Notes: a model not told the origin generated them from the sequence alone. 64,000 bases of DNA from Streptomyces sp. V1I1 (GCF_030817355.1 NZ_JAUSZH010000001.1:2288501-2352500); one strand, 5' to 3'. Positions 34,447 through 43,124 are shown, counted from the first letter of the stretch. Translations and numbers: made by a program.

Positions 34447-34665
34447 GACCTGGGGGCTCCGCGCCCGGCCGTACCTGGGGGCTCCGCCCCGGACCCCCGC
34501 GCCTCAAACGCCGGCGGGGCTGAAATTCAGCCCCTCCGGCGGGCCGAATCGCCAGCCTTCCCCGGCGGAAATCAAGCCCGTCGGGCGAGTGTTTTCAGCC
34601 CGTCCGGCGATTGAGGACCGGGGTCCGGGGCGGAGCCCCGGTTACGGGAAGGGGCGGGGTGGGGG
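34447..34665. repeat. Mosaic GC-rich intergenic repeats, copy 4
   Basis: Contains GGGGCTCCGCCCCGGAC, CGCGCCTCAAACGCCGGCGGG, CTGAAATTCAGCCC, CCGTCCGGCGATTGAGGAC, GGGGTCCGGGGCGGAGCCCC and TTACGGGAAGGGGCGGGG. All recur in the 27.1-27.4 kb block. The 3' end of the MHS transporter gene runs into it. Confidence 0.7.
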
Positions 34666-35935
34666 CACTCACCCGGTTCAGGTCGATGTCGCGCGTCTCG
34701 CGCATCGTCACGTACACCACCAGCGACACCGCCGCGCACCCCGCCACGTACCAGTAGTAGCCCGACTCCACGCCCGCGTCCTTGAACCAGAGCGCGACAT
34801 ACTCCGCCGTGCCTCCGAACAACGCGTTCGCGATCGCGTAAGGAAACGCCACACCCAGCGCCCGGATACCCGTCGGGAACAGCTCCGCCTTCACGCACGC
34901 GTTGATCGACGTGTAGCCGGTGACGACGACCAGCGCGAGGAGCGCCAGACCGAAGGCCGGCCAGAAGGACCCCGCGTGTTTGAGCATCGTCATGATCGGC
35001 ACGGTCAGGAAGGTCGAGCCGACCGCGAAGCTGATCAGCAGCGGGCGGCGGCCGATCCGGTCGGAGAGCGCGCCCGCCAGCGGCTGCAGGCACATGAAGA
35101 CGAACAGCGCGCAGAAGCTGACCAGCGAGGCCGTCGACTTCTCCATGCCCGCGCTCTTGGAGAGGAACTTGGTGAGGTAGGTCGTGTACGTGTAGTACGC
35201 GACGGTCCCGCCCATGGTCAGGGCGATCACCAGGAACGCCTCGCGCTTGTGCGCCCACAGCGCCTTCAGCGTGCCGCGGTCCTCGTCCCGCGCGGCACCC
35301 GAGTCCTCGTACACCTCGGTCTCGAGCATGTTCCGGCGCAGATAGAAGACGATGGCCGCGCCCAGCGCGCCGATGACGAAGGGGATGCGCCAGCCCCAGC
35401 TGTGCAGCGCCGCCTCGGACATGTTGCGCTGCAGGATGATCTGCAGGCCGAGGCCGACGAGCTGGCCTGCGGTCATCGACACGTACTGGAAGCTGGAGGC
35501 GAAGCCACGCTTCGAGGGTGCGGACGCCTCGGTGAGATACGTGGCGCTGGCGGCGTACTCGCCGCCGACCGACAGGCCCTGGAGCAGCCGGGCGACCAGC
35601 AGGACGGCGACGCCGCCGTAGCCCGCCACCTCGTAGGTCGGCGCGATCGCGATGAGGATCGCGGACGCCGACATGAGGGTGACGGTCATGGTCAGCGCGG
35701 CCTTGCGGCCCTTGCGGTCGCCGATCCGGCCGAGCAGCCAGCCGCCGACCGGCCGCATGAAGAAGCCGACCGCGAAGATCCCCATGGTGTTCATGAGGTT
35801 CGCGGTCTCATTTCCCTTGGGGAAGAACGAGTCCGCGAAGTACACCGCGAAGGTTGCGTACACGAACCAGTCGAACCACTCGACCATGTTGCCGGCCGAG
35901 CCGACCCAGATCTTTTTCCAGTGCTCTCGTCCCAT
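34595..35935 (-). CDS. MHS-family MFS transporter
   Basis: A 446-residue, 12-TM major facilitator of the metabolite:H+ symporter (MHS) type (ProP/KgtP/ShiA relatives), importing an organic acid or zwitterion. Motifs: GNMVEWFDWFVYATFAVYFA (TM1), GRIGDRKGRKAAL (MFS motif A), LLQGLSVGGEYAASATYLTE, GWRIPFVIGALGA, SDRIGRRPLL, and the late FPTGIRALGVAFPYAIANALFGG. The last ~25 residues (after RDIDLNRVS: Pro/Arg/Thr-rich) and the stop come from the adjacent intergenic repeat, suggesting loss of the original stop. It lies 80 bases downstream of a TetR gene on the same strand, which probably controls it. Confidence 0.9.
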   Translation of the reverse strand: MGREHWKKIWVGSAGNMVEWFDWFVYATFAVYFADSFFPKGNETANLMNTMGIFAVGFFMRPVGGWLLGRIGDRKGRKAALTMTVTLMSASAILIAIAPTYEVAGYGGVAVLLVARLLQGLSVGGEYAASATYLTEASAPSKRGFASSFQYVSMTAGQLVGLGLQIILQRNMSEAALHSWGWRIPFVIGALGAAIVFYLRRNMLETEVYEDSGAARDEDRGTLKALWAHKREAFLVIALTMGGTVAYYTYTTYLTKFLSKSAGMEKSTASLVSFCALFVFMCLQPLAGALSDRIGRRPLLISFAVGSTFLTVPIMTMLKHAGSFWPAFGLALLALVVVTGYTSINACVKAELFPTGIRALGVAFPYAIANALFGGTAEYVALWFKDAGVESGYYWYVAGCAAVSLVVYVTMRETRDIDLNRVSAPTPPLPVTGAPPRTPVLNRRTG

Positions 35936-36015
35936 GAGGGGCCACCGTGCCGGAGGGGCAGAAGGCGATCAAGGGAGCGGGGCGCAACGATCGGGAGTAC
36001 TTGCGTTCGTTGCGT

Positions 36016-36618
36016 TCACGGAAGCAGCGTGTCGTCGAGGAACTCCCGTACGTGGCCGAGGACTTGGGGCCGTCCGGTGCCGGGTATCCCGACCGCCACA
36101 TGGACGCTGAACCCGTCGAGGAGCGCGCGCAGCCGGGCGGCGAAGCGGTCGGGGTCGACGGAGCGGAACTCGCCGCGGGAGATGCCCTCGGCGAGCAGCG
36201 CGACCAGGTCGCGGTGCCAGGCGCCTTCGATCGCGGCCTGGCGGGCGCGGGCGTCGGCGTCTGCGTTCTGCGAGCGGTTCCAGACCTCCAGCCAGAGGGT
36301 CCAGTGCGGGTCGCGGGGTCCGTCGGGGACGTACAGGTCGACGTACGCGCCGAGCCGCTCGGCGACGGGCGCCTGCTGGGAAAGCAGGGCGCTGCGCTCG
36401 GCACCGAGGCGGCCTTCGCTCCATTCGAGGGTCTGGAGCAGGAGCTCGTCCTTGGTGCGGAAGTAGTAGAGGAGATGCCCACTGCTCATCCCGACCTCCC
36501 GCCCGAGCCCGGCCATGGTCAGCCCGTCGAGCCCTCGCTCGGCGATGGTGGCCATGGCGGCGGCGAGCAGCTCCTCGCGGGGCGGCGCGGTGTTGCGGCG
36601 GCGCGGGGCGGGAGTCAT
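36016..36618 (-). CDS. TetR-family regulator (BetI-like)
   Basis: A 200-residue TetR regulator. The HTH is REELLAAAMATIAERGLDGLTMAGLGREVGMSSGHLLYYFRTKDEL, in which the SGHLLYYF turn is typical of BetI-like members. The C-terminal ligand domain has WTLWLEVWNRSQ. It is upstream of the MHS transporter and downstream of agmatine deiminase, on the same strand. A GTACG-N6-CGTAC inverted repeat is 26 bases upstream of its ATG, consistent with autoregulation. Confidence 0.92.
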   Translation of the reverse strand: MTPAPRRRNTAPPREELLAAAMATIAERGLDGLTMAGLGREVGMSSGHLLYYFRTKDELLLQTLEWSEGRLGAERSALLSQQAPVAERLGAYVDLYVPDGPRDPHWTLWLEVWNRSQNADADARARQAAIEGAWHRDLVALLAEGISRGEFRSVDPDRFAARLRALLDGFSVHVAVGIPGTGRPQVLGHVREFLDDTLLP

Positions 36619-36643
36619 ACGGCAGCCTCCGGATCACGGAGCA

Positions 36644-36659
36644 GTACGTTCACTCGTAC
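36644..36659. promoter_or_regulatory. TetR auto-operator candidate
   Basis: GTACG (36644-36648) and CGTAC (36655-36659) form an inverted repeat with 6-base spacing just upstream of the TetR start. The block GTACGTTC also appears twice as a direct repeat. Confidence 0.55.
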
Positions 36660-36742
36660 GTTCTACCTGATCGCGCAGCCGTACTCGGCCATACGGTCCG
36701 GCAGCAGAATGCCGTACCGCCCGCGGCCGCACCGAACCGTCT

Positions 36743-37762
36743 TCATACCCTCGGCTGCTGCTGCGTGATGCAGTGGATGCCCCCTCCCCCGGCGAAGATC
36801 GTCCGGGCGTCGACCAGCGTGACCGTGCGGCCGGGGTAGAGACGGCGGAAGATGCCGGCCGCGATCTCGTCGCGCGGGTCGTCGAAGGCGCACAGCACCA
36901 CGCCGCCGTTGCAGACGTAGTGGTTGATGTACGAGTAGTCGGCCCACTCCCCGTCCTCGTCGCGCACCACCGTCGGTGCCGGGACCTCGACGACCTCGAT
37001 ACGGCGGCCTCGGGCGTCCTTCTGGGTCCCCAGCAGCGCCACGTTCTCTTTGCAGAGCTCATGGTCGGGGTGGGCCGGGTCGGGCTGGGTGTGGGCGACT
37101 ATGACGCCCGGACCGGCGAAGGCCGCCACGATGTCGACATGACCCAGGGTGCCGAAGCCGTGGGGCGGGTAGTCGGCCGTCAGGCCGCGCCGAAGCCAGA
37201 TCGCCTTCGTCGTGCCGAGCTTGGCGTGGACCTCCGCCTCGACCTCGGCTTTCGTCCAGCCGGGGTTGCGCTCGGGGCCGAGCTGCACCGTCTCGGTGAG
37301 CAGCACCGTCCCCTCGCCGTCGACGTGGATGCCGCCGCCCTCGTTGACCAGGGGCGAGCTGTGGACCGGCACGCCGGCGAGGTCCGCGACCTGGCGGGCG
37401 ATCTTCGCGTCGTGCTCCCAGGTGGCCCACTCCTGGGCGCCCCAGCCGTTGAACACCCAGTCCACGGCGGCCAGTCGGCTGCCGTCGGTGACGAACGTCG
37501 GGCCGATGTCGCGCATCCACGCGTCGTCCAGCTCGCGCTCGACCAGGTCGATGTCGGGGCCGAGGAGCGCGCGGGCCTCCTCCGCCTGGCCCGTGCCCAC
37601 GACCATGGTCACCGGCTCGAAGCGGCGTACCGCATGGGCGACGGAGGCCCACGCCCGGCGGGACTCGGCGAGGTCGTCGCCGGAGAAGGTGATGTTGGGG
37701 CCGGGCCAGGCCATCCAGGTGCGCTCGTGCGGGGCCCACTCGGGCGGCATACGGAAGGTCAT
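36743..37762 (-). CDS. aguA: Agmatine deiminase
   Basis: A 339-residue enzyme of the guanidino-group-modifying (PAD/agmatine deiminase) superfamily, converting agmatine to N-carbamoylputrescine and ammonia. Features: PPEWAPHERTWMAWPG at the N-terminus, DDAWMRDIGPTFV, VNEGGGIHVDGEGTVL, GHVDIVAAF (catalytic His region), and the C-terminal GGGGIHCITQQQP with the nucleophile Cys. Length is typical (about 340). It lies 43 bases downstream of the urease-like ureC on the same strand, so it could be the third gene of that operon, placing it in nitrogen scavenging. Confidence 0.92.
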   Translation of the reverse strand: MTFRMPPEWAPHERTWMAWPGPNITFSGDDLAESRRAWASVAHAVRRFEPVTMVVGTGQAEEARALLGPDIDLVERELDDAWMRDIGPTFVTDGSRLAAVDWVFNGWGAQEWATWEHDAKIARQVADLAGVPVHSSPLVNEGGGIHVDGEGTVLLTETVQLGPERNPGWTKAEVEAEVHAKLGTTKAIWLRRGLTADYPPHGFGTLGHVDIVAAFAGPGVIVAHTQPDPAHPDHELCKENVALLGTQKDARGRRIEVVEVPAPTVVRDEDGEWADYSYINHYVCNGGVVLCAFDDPRDEIAAGIFRRLYPGRTVTLVDARTIFAGGGGIHCITQQQPRV

Positions 37763-37782
37763 GAGTGATTCCTAGAGGCTGT

Positions 37783-37818
37783 GTCGATTACAGGAAAATA
37801 GTCGATTACAGGAAATAG
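37783..37818. repeat. Tandem duplication of the ureC 3' end
   Basis: GTCGATTACAGGAAAATA and GTCGATTACAGGAAATA occur side by side (37783-37800 and 37801-37817). The second copy encodes the last residues and stop of the urease-like alpha subunit on the minus strand; the first is a non-coding duplicate. Confidence 0.8.
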
Positions 37819-39488
37819 AGGCGGTTGAGGGAGATCGAGTCCGCGGGTTCGGAGCGCAGCGCATCGCCGTCGAGGGTGACCAGACCGGTGCGGCCGTCCA
37901 CCCCCACATCACCGATCCGCGAGTTGAGCCGCAGATCCGCCGGGCCGATGCCGCGCGTGCCGCGCACGGCGACCCGGCGGCGGCGCGTCGGCATCAGGTC
38001 GGAGCCCAGTTCGGTCGCGGCCTTGGCCACAAAAGCGACCGAGATGTCCGCCGCCGTTGCTCCGTACGCCCCGAACTGCGGCCCCAGGACCAGCGGTTCG
38101 CAGGTGTCGGTCGCGGCGTTCGGGTCGCCCGTCACTCCGTACGCCGGGAAGCCCGACTTCAGTACGAGCTGCGGCTTCGCCCCGAAGTACTGCGGCTTCC
38201 ACAGCACGATGTCGGCCAGCTTGCCCACCTCGATCGAACCGATCTCGTGCGCGAGCCCGTGCGCGATCGCGGGGTTGATCGTCAGCTTCGCCATGTACCG
38301 CAGCACGCGCGTGTTGTCGTCATACGCGCCGTCGCCCTCCATCGGGCCCAGCTCGGCCTTCATCTTCCCGGCCATCGCGAAGGTGCGGCGCACGGTCTCG
38401 CCCGCGCGCCCCATCCCCTGCGCGTCCGACGAGGTGATCCCGATCGCGCCGAGGTCGTGGAGCACGTCCTCCGCGCCCATCGTCCCGGCCCTGATCCGGT
38501 CGCGGGCCATCGCGGCGTCGCCCGGCAGGTCGGTCTTGAGGTCGTGTACGGAGACGATCATCCCGTAGTGCTCGGCGACCGCGTCCCTGCCGAAGGGGAG
38601 GGTCGGGTTGGTGGAGGAGCCGATGACATTCGGGACGCCCGCCATCTTGAGCACGTTCGGTACGTGTCCGCCGCCGCAGCCCTCGATGTGGAAGGCGTGG
38701 ATCGTACGGCCGTCGAGCACGCGAAGGGTGTCCTCGACCGACAGGCACTCGTTCAGCCCGTCGCTGTGCAGGGCGACCTGGACGTCGTACTCCTCGGCGA
38801 CCCGCAGGGCCGTGTCCAGCGCACGCGTATGCGCGCCCATGTCCTCGTGGACCTTGAAGCCGGACGCGCCGCCTTCGGCGAGCGCCTCGACCAGCGGAGC
38901 GTCGTCGGAGGACGAACCACGCGCCAGGAAGCCGATGTTGACCGGCCAGGCGTCGAAGGCGTTGAATGCGTGGCGCAGCGCCCACGGCGAGTTGACGCCG
39001 ACGCCCCACACGGGGCCGAACTCCTGGCCGATGACGGTGGTGACGCCGGAGGCCAGCGAGGCCTCCATGATCCGCGGCGAGAGCAGATGGACATGGGTGT
39101 CGACGGCTCCGGCGGTGGCGATCAGGCCCTCGCCGGAGACGATCGACGTGCCGGTGCCGACGACGACGTCGACGCCGTCGAGAGTGTCCGGGTTGCCGGC
39201 GCGCCCGATCGCAGAGATGCGGCCCTCGCGGATGCCGACGGAGACCTTGCGGATGCCCTGAACGGGGTCGATCACCAGCACATTGCTGATCACGACGTCG
39301 CAGGTCTCGCGGACGGCCGCGGCCTTGAGGTGCAGCCCGTCGCGCGCGGTCTTGCCGAAACCGGCGAGGAATTCGTCCCCCGGCTTCTGCGAGTCCGACT
39401 CGACGCGCACGACCAGGCCTGAGTCGCCGAGGACGACCCGGTCCCCGGCGCGCGGTCCGTGCACGCTCGCGTACTCGTACGGGTCCAT
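37806..39488 (-). CDS. Atypical urease alpha subunit-like amidohydrolase
   Basis: A 560-residue homologue of urease alpha (UreC). Ni ligands appear kept: HxH in AVDTHVHLL, the carbamylatable Lys in ASGFKVHEDMG, His in VALHSDGLNE and in IHAFHIEGCGGGH, and Asp in SSDAQGMGR. The mobile flap differs: the usual VCHHLD reads VSVHDL (38541-38561), replacing the flap Cys with Ser and the catalytic His with Val. HEDWG also reads HEDMG. It may therefore hydrolyse slowly or act on something other than urea. Its ATG overlaps the ureAB stop by one base (TGATG). No ureDEFG accessory genes are in the window. It is clearly urease-family; true urease activity is doubtful. Confidence 0.88.
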   Translation of the reverse strand: MDPYEYASVHGPRAGDRVVLGDSGLVVRVESDSQKPGDEFLAGFGKTARDGLHLKAAAVRETCDVVISNVLVIDPVQGIRKVSVGIREGRISAIGRAGNPDTLDGVDVVVGTGTSIVSGEGLIATAGAVDTHVHLLSPRIMEASLASGVTTVIGQEFGPVWGVGVNSPWALRHAFNAFDAWPVNIGFLARGSSSDDAPLVEALAEGGASGFKVHEDMGAHTRALDTALRVAEEYDVQVALHSDGLNECLSVEDTLRVLDGRTIHAFHIEGCGGGHVPNVLKMAGVPNVIGSSTNPTLPFGRDAVAEHYGMIVSVHDLKTDLPGDAAMARDRIRAGTMGAEDVLHDLGAIGITSSDAQGMGRAGETVRRTFAMAGKMKAELGPMEGDGAYDDNTRVLRYMAKLTINPAIAHGLAHEIGSIEVGKLADIVLWKPQYFGAKPQLVLKSGFPAYGVTGDPNAATDTCEPLVLGPQFGAYGATAADISVAFVAKAATELGSDLMPTRRRRVAVRGTRGIGPADLRLNSRIGDVGVDGRTGLVTLDGDALRSEPADSISLNRLYFL

Positions 39489-40183
39489 CAGTGGCCCTCC
39501 ACTCCCAGGTAGCCGCAGGCCGCCGCGCGTCGCAGGGCCTCCTCCTTCGCGCCCGGCGCGTCGAGCGGGCCGTCGACCAGACCGGCGAAGCCGATCGCGA
39601 TCCGGTCGCCGCCGATGGGGACGAGGCCGACCTCGGCCTCGCCGCCCGGGTCGAAGCGCGTCGAGGAGCCGGCCGGGACGCACAGCCGCATGCCGTACGC
39701 GGCCGCCCGGTCGAAGTCGAGCCGGGGGTTTGCCTCGAAGAAATGGAAGTGGGACGTGACGCTGACCGGCACGGTGGCGGTGTTGCGCACGGTCAGCCGC
39801 AGCGTGGGGTCGGGCTCGGGGTGCGGCGGCGCGGGGATGACGGCGCCGGGCGCGCGGTCGCCGAGCCGCGCGCCGGGGCCGCCGCCGATGGGCTCCGAGA
39901 CGATCGCGAGCCGTGACCCGTCGTCGAAGACGGCCTCTACATGCACCTCCGTGACCACGTCCGCGACACCGGGCAGGACGTCGTCCGGACCCAGCACACT
40001 CCGCGCCGCCTCGATCGCCTCCGCGAGCCGTCTGCCGTCGCGGGCCGCCTCACAGACGGTGTCCGCGATGAGCGCGGTGGCCTCGGGGACATTGAGCCGC
40101 AAGCCGCGGGCCCGGCGCGCCCGCGCCAGTTCGGCGGCGCCGAAGAGCAGCAGCCGGTCACGCTCGGTCGGGGTCAGTCGCAC
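39488..40183 (-). CDS. ureAB: Fused urease gamma-beta subunit
   Basis: A 231-residue fusion of urease gamma (about residues 1-100: LTPTERDRLLLFGAAELARARRARGLRLNVPEATALIAD) and beta (about 115-225: SEPIGGGPGARLGDRAPGAVIPAP; SVTSHFHFFEANPRLDFDRAAAYGMRL; GSSTRFDPGGEAEVGLVPIGG). The beta-domain signature SHFHFFEANP is intact. GTG 40183 has AGGAGG nine bases upstream; the longer in-frame start at 40285 crosses the operator region. It is the first gene of a probable ureAB-ureC-aguA operon, divergent from an NCS1 permease. Confidence 0.92.
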   Translation of the reverse strand: MRLTPTERDRLLLFGAAELARARRARGLRLNVPEATALIADTVCEAARDGRRLAEAIEAARSVLGPDDVLPGVADVVTEVHVEAVFDDGSRLAIVSEPIGGGPGARLGDRAPGAVIPAPPHPEPDPTLRLTVRNTATVPVSVTSHFHFFEANPRLDFDRAAAYGMRLCVPAGSSTRFDPGGEAEVGLVPIGGDRIAIGFAGLVDGPLDAPGAKEEALRRAAACGYLGVEGH

Positions 40184-40200
40184 GTCACCACACCTCCTGT

Positions 40201-40285
40201 TTGAACGCCACTCTAACCATGAGTCTCTTTTCACGGGAAGCATTGACGGATGAGCATTGCTTGAGTCACATTGAGCGCCACTCAA
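40201..40285. promoter_or_regulatory. Paired operator-like repeats between ureAB and permease
   Basis: TTGAACGCCACTCTA (40201-40215) and TTGAGCGCCACTCAA (40271-40285) are two near-identical sites exactly 70 bases apart in the divergent promoter. The second is a perfect TTGAG-N5-CTCAA inverted repeat. The spacing and duplication suggest a single regulator controlling both directions, possibly by looping. Confidence 0.65.
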
Positions 40286-40320
40286 ACAGTCGAGAACAGT
40301 CGAGCGTCAGGGGCGGCCTC

Positions 40321-41736
40321 ATGCCGATAGAACAGCGCGGAGTCGACACGATCCCGGAGGCGGAGCGCACCAGCACTCCGCGCGATCTCATCTCGATCCT
40401 GCTGGGATCGAACCTCTGCCTGGGCGTCATCGTCTTCGGCTGGCTGCCGGTCTCCTTCGGACTCGGCCTGTGGCCGGCCGTCACCTCGATCGTCGCGGGC
40501 ACGATCGTCGGTGTCGCGGTCACTGCGCCGCTCGCCCTGGTGTCGCTGCGCACCGCGACCAATCTGTCGACGTCCAGCGGCGCGGCCTTCGGTGTACGCG
40601 GCCGGCTCGTCGGCTCCGTGGTCGGCCTGCTGCTCTCGCTCGGCTACACCACGCTGACCCTGTGGATCGGCGGGGACGTGATGCTCGGGACGCTGGCGCG
40701 ACTCGCCGGGTTGCCGACGGGCGGGCTCGCGCACACTCTGGTCTACGCGCTGCTCGCCGCGTGCACGGTCGTCGGCGCTGTCTACGGTTACCGGCTGCTG
40801 CTCAAGCTGAGCAAGGTCCTCGCGATCGGCATGACTGCGCTGCTGCTGCTCGGCCTGGTCGCGTACGCCCCCGACCTCACCACGGCCGCGCAGCCCGGCA
40901 CCTCGTATCTGCTGGGGGCCTTCTGGCCGACCTGGGTGCTGTCCGCGGTGGCCGCGGGGCTGAGCGGCCCGATCGCGTTCATCACGCTGCTCGGCGACTA
41001 CACGCGCTACATCTCGCCGCTGCGGCACAGCCCGCGGCGGGTCCTGCGGGCGACCAGTCTGGGCCTGGTCGCAGGACTGCTGCTCCCGCAGCTCTTCGGC
41101 ACGTACACGGCTGTCGCGGCCCGTGCCGCGCTCGACTACGCGGGCCCGCTGGTGGCCGCGTCGCCCGCCTGGTACCTGGTCCCGCTGCTGCTCGCCGCCA
41201 CCGCGGGCTCGGTCGGCAACGCGGGCCTGATGCTCTACTCGATGGGCCTCGACCTGGACGCGATCCTGCCGCGTGCCACCCGTACACGGGCCACCCTCGT
41301 CGTCGCGGCCGTCGCGACGGTGTTCGTCTTCCTCGGCCACTTCGCCTGGGACGCGCAGTCCGCGATGACGTCGTTCGTCCTGCTGCTCACGGCGATCGGC
41401 ACGCCCTGGGCGGTGATCACGATGATCGCCCACGCCCGGTGCGGCGGCGCGTACGACGCGGAGGCCCTGCAGGTCTACAACCGCCGTGCCCACGGCGGCA
41501 TTTACTGGTTCCGCGCGGGCTGGAACGCGCGCGCCACGGTCAGCTGGGCGATCGGCGCGACGCTCGGCCTGTGCGCGGTCTCCACCCCGCTGTACGAGGG
41601 CCCGTTGCTGGCGCTGACGGGCGGGGTGGACTGCAGCTTCGTCCTGTCGGGGGTGGTGGGCGGGGCGGCGTACGCGGCGCTGGGCGCACGCGGCGCGCGT
41701 GCGCCGGAGCCGGAGCCTGAGGTGGCTGTCTCCTGA
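40321..41736 (+). CDS. NCS1-family nucleobase (cytosine-type) permease
   Basis: A 471-residue, 12-TM permease of the nucleobase:cation symporter-1 family (CodB/PurP relatives). Features: the N-terminal RDLISILLGSNLCLGVIVFGW, LSTSSGAAFGVRGRLVGSVVGLL, and AFITLLGDYTRYISP (family motif in TM6-7 region). Further hydrophobic segments follow, ending LSGVVGGAAYAALGA and an acidic tail. Likely substrates are cytosine, purines, allantoin or hydantoins. ATG 40321 begins MPIEQRGVDTIPEAERTSTPRD, the usual cytosolic start; the 40201 start crosses operator repeats. Divergent from the urease-like genes, consistent with ureide/pyrimidine nitrogen use. Confidence 0.9.
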   Translation: MPIEQRGVDTIPEAERTSTPRDLISILLGSNLCLGVIVFGWLPVSFGLGLWPAVTSIVAGTIVGVAVTAPLALVSLRTATNLSTSSGAAFGVRGRLVGSVVGLLLSLGYTTLTLWIGGDVMLGTLARLAGLPTGGLAHTLVYALLAACTVVGAVYGYRLLLKLSKVLAIGMTALLLLGLVAYAPDLTTAAQPGTSYLLGAFWPTWVLSAVAAGLSGPIAFITLLGDYTRYISPLRHSPRRVLRATSLGLVAGLLLPQLFGTYTAVAARAALDYAGPLVAASPAWYLVPLLLAATAGSVGNAGLMLYSMGLDLDAILPRATRTRATLVVAAVATVFVFLGHFAWDAQSAMTSFVLLLTAIGTPWAVITMIAHARCGGAYDAEALQVYNRRAHGGIYWFRAGWNARATVSWAIGATLGLCAVSTPLYEGPLLALTGGVDCSFVLSGVVGGAAYAALGARGARAPEPEPEVAVS

Positions 41737-41751
41737 CCCCTGCGCGGCAAC

Positions 41752-41784
41752 GGGCCCGCCCCCCGGCAGGCGAGGTGCGGGCCC
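41752..41784. terminator. Bidirectional terminator, permease/ilvE
   Basis: An 8-bp stem GGGCCCGC (41752-41759) with GCGGGCCC (41777-41784) in the 62-base gap between convergent genes. Confidence 0.55.
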
Positions 41785-41798
41785 TTGAACGGCACGCG

Positions 41799-42887
41799 TC
41801 AGCCCAGCTGGTGGGTCCAGCCGTGGACGTCCTCCGCCTTGCCCGTCTGGATGTCCAGCAGCGCCTTGCGCAGCTCCAGCGTGACCTCGCCCGGCTGACC
41901 GCCGGACTGCTTCCATTCGCCGTCCGCGGACTTGACCAGGCCGACCGGGGTGATGACCGCAGCCGTACCGCAGGCGAAGACCTCGGTGAGCGTGCCGTTC
42001 TCGGTGTCGCGCTTCCAGTCCTCGATGGAGATCCGGCCCTCCTCGGACTTGTAACCCAGGTCCTGGGCAAGCGTCAGCAGCGAGTCACGGGTGATGCCCG
42101 CGAGCAGCGAGCCGGTCAGCTCCGGGGTGACGATCTTGTCCCCGTACACGAAGTACAGGTTCATGCCGCCCAGTTCCTCGACCCACTTGTGCTCCACGGC
42201 GTCGAGGTAGGCGACCTGGTCGCAGCCCTTCTCGGCGGCCTCGGCCTGGGCGAGCAGGGACGCGGCGTAGTTGCCGCCGGTCTTGGCGTAGCCCATGCCG
42301 CCGGGGACGGCGCGCACGCGGTCCTCGGACAGCCAGATGGAGACCGGCTTGACGCCGCCGGGGAAGTAGGCGCCCGCGGGCGAGGCGATGACGATGAAGA
42401 GGTACTCGTTGGCGGGCCGCACGCCCAGGCCGACCTCGGTCGCGATCATGAAGGGGCGCAGATAGAGCGAGGACTCGCCGCCGTGCGCCGGGACCCACGC
42501 GTTGTCCTGCTGGACCAGCGCGTCGCACGCCGCGATGAAGGTCTCGACCGGCAGCTCCGGCATCGCCAGGCGGCGCGCCGACCTCTGGAAGCGCTCGGCG
42601 TTGGCCTCGGGGCGGAAGGTCGCGATCGAGCCGTCGGGGCGACGGTACGCCTTGAGGCCCTCGAAGATCTCCTGCGCGTAGTGCAGCGTCATATTGGCCG
42701 GGTCGATCGACAGCGGCGCGTACGGGACGAGCTGAGCGTCGTGCCAGCCGACCCCCTTCGTCCACTTGATCGTCACCATGTGATCGGTGAAGTGGCGGCC
42801 GAAGCCGGGGTTGGCCAGGATCGCCTCGCGCTCCGCGTCGGACAGCGGGTGCGAGGAGGGCTTGAGCTCGATCGTGGGCGTCGTCAT
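41799..42887 (-). CDS. ilvE: Branched-chain amino acid aminotransferase
   Basis: A 362-residue class IV PLP aminotransferase making Leu, Ile and Val from their 2-oxo acids. Signatures: [38 protein letters not shown], the PLP-Lys in [13 protein letters not shown], and [13 protein letters not shown]. Length is typical of the long BCAT II subfamily. ATG at 42887 ([11 protein letters not shown]). It shares orientation with leuB upstream but is separated by 237 bases containing the leuB terminator, so it is probably a separate unit. Confidence 0.95.
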   Translation of the reverse strand: MTTPTIELKPSSHPLSDAEREAILANPGFGRHFTDHMVTIKWTKGVGWHDAQLVPYAPLSIDPANMTLHYAQEIFEGLKAYRRPDGSIATFRPEANAERFQRSARRLAMPELPVETFIAACDALVQQDNAWVPAHGGESSLYLRPFMIATEVGLGVRPANEYLFIVIASPAGAYFPGGVKPVSIWLSEDRVRAVPGGMGYAKTGGNYAASLLAQAEAAEKGCDQVAYLDAVEHKWVEELGGMNLYFVYGDKIVTPELTGSLLAGITRDSLLTLAQDLGYKSEEGRISIEDWKRDTENGTLTEVFACGTAAVITPVGLVKSADGEWKQSGGQPGEVTLELRKALLDIQTGKAEDVHGWTHQLG

Positions 42888-43070
42888 GAGTGCAGTGTCC
42901 TTCACCGGTTGTTTGTGACGGACCGCGCTCACGCCGCTACTGCTGCTAGGACGTCCGAGCTTTCCCGCATGCCACGGCCCACGTCCGATTATCGCTCGGA
43001 CTGGACTGTGCCAGAAACGGGGTGAATACGGTCCAGGGTTGATGGTGACACCCGGAGGCCGCACAAGAGA

Positions 43071-43101
43071 AGCCGCCGGGTGCAGATGCGACCCGGCGGC
43101 T
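43071..43101 (-). terminator. Terminator after leuB
   Basis: A perfect 11-bp stem (AGCCGCCGGGT at 43071-43081, complement at 43091-43101) with a 9-base loop, immediately downstream of the leuB stop. Confidence 0.75.
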
Positions 43102-43124
43102 GTGGTGGTACTCGATCCGACGGG

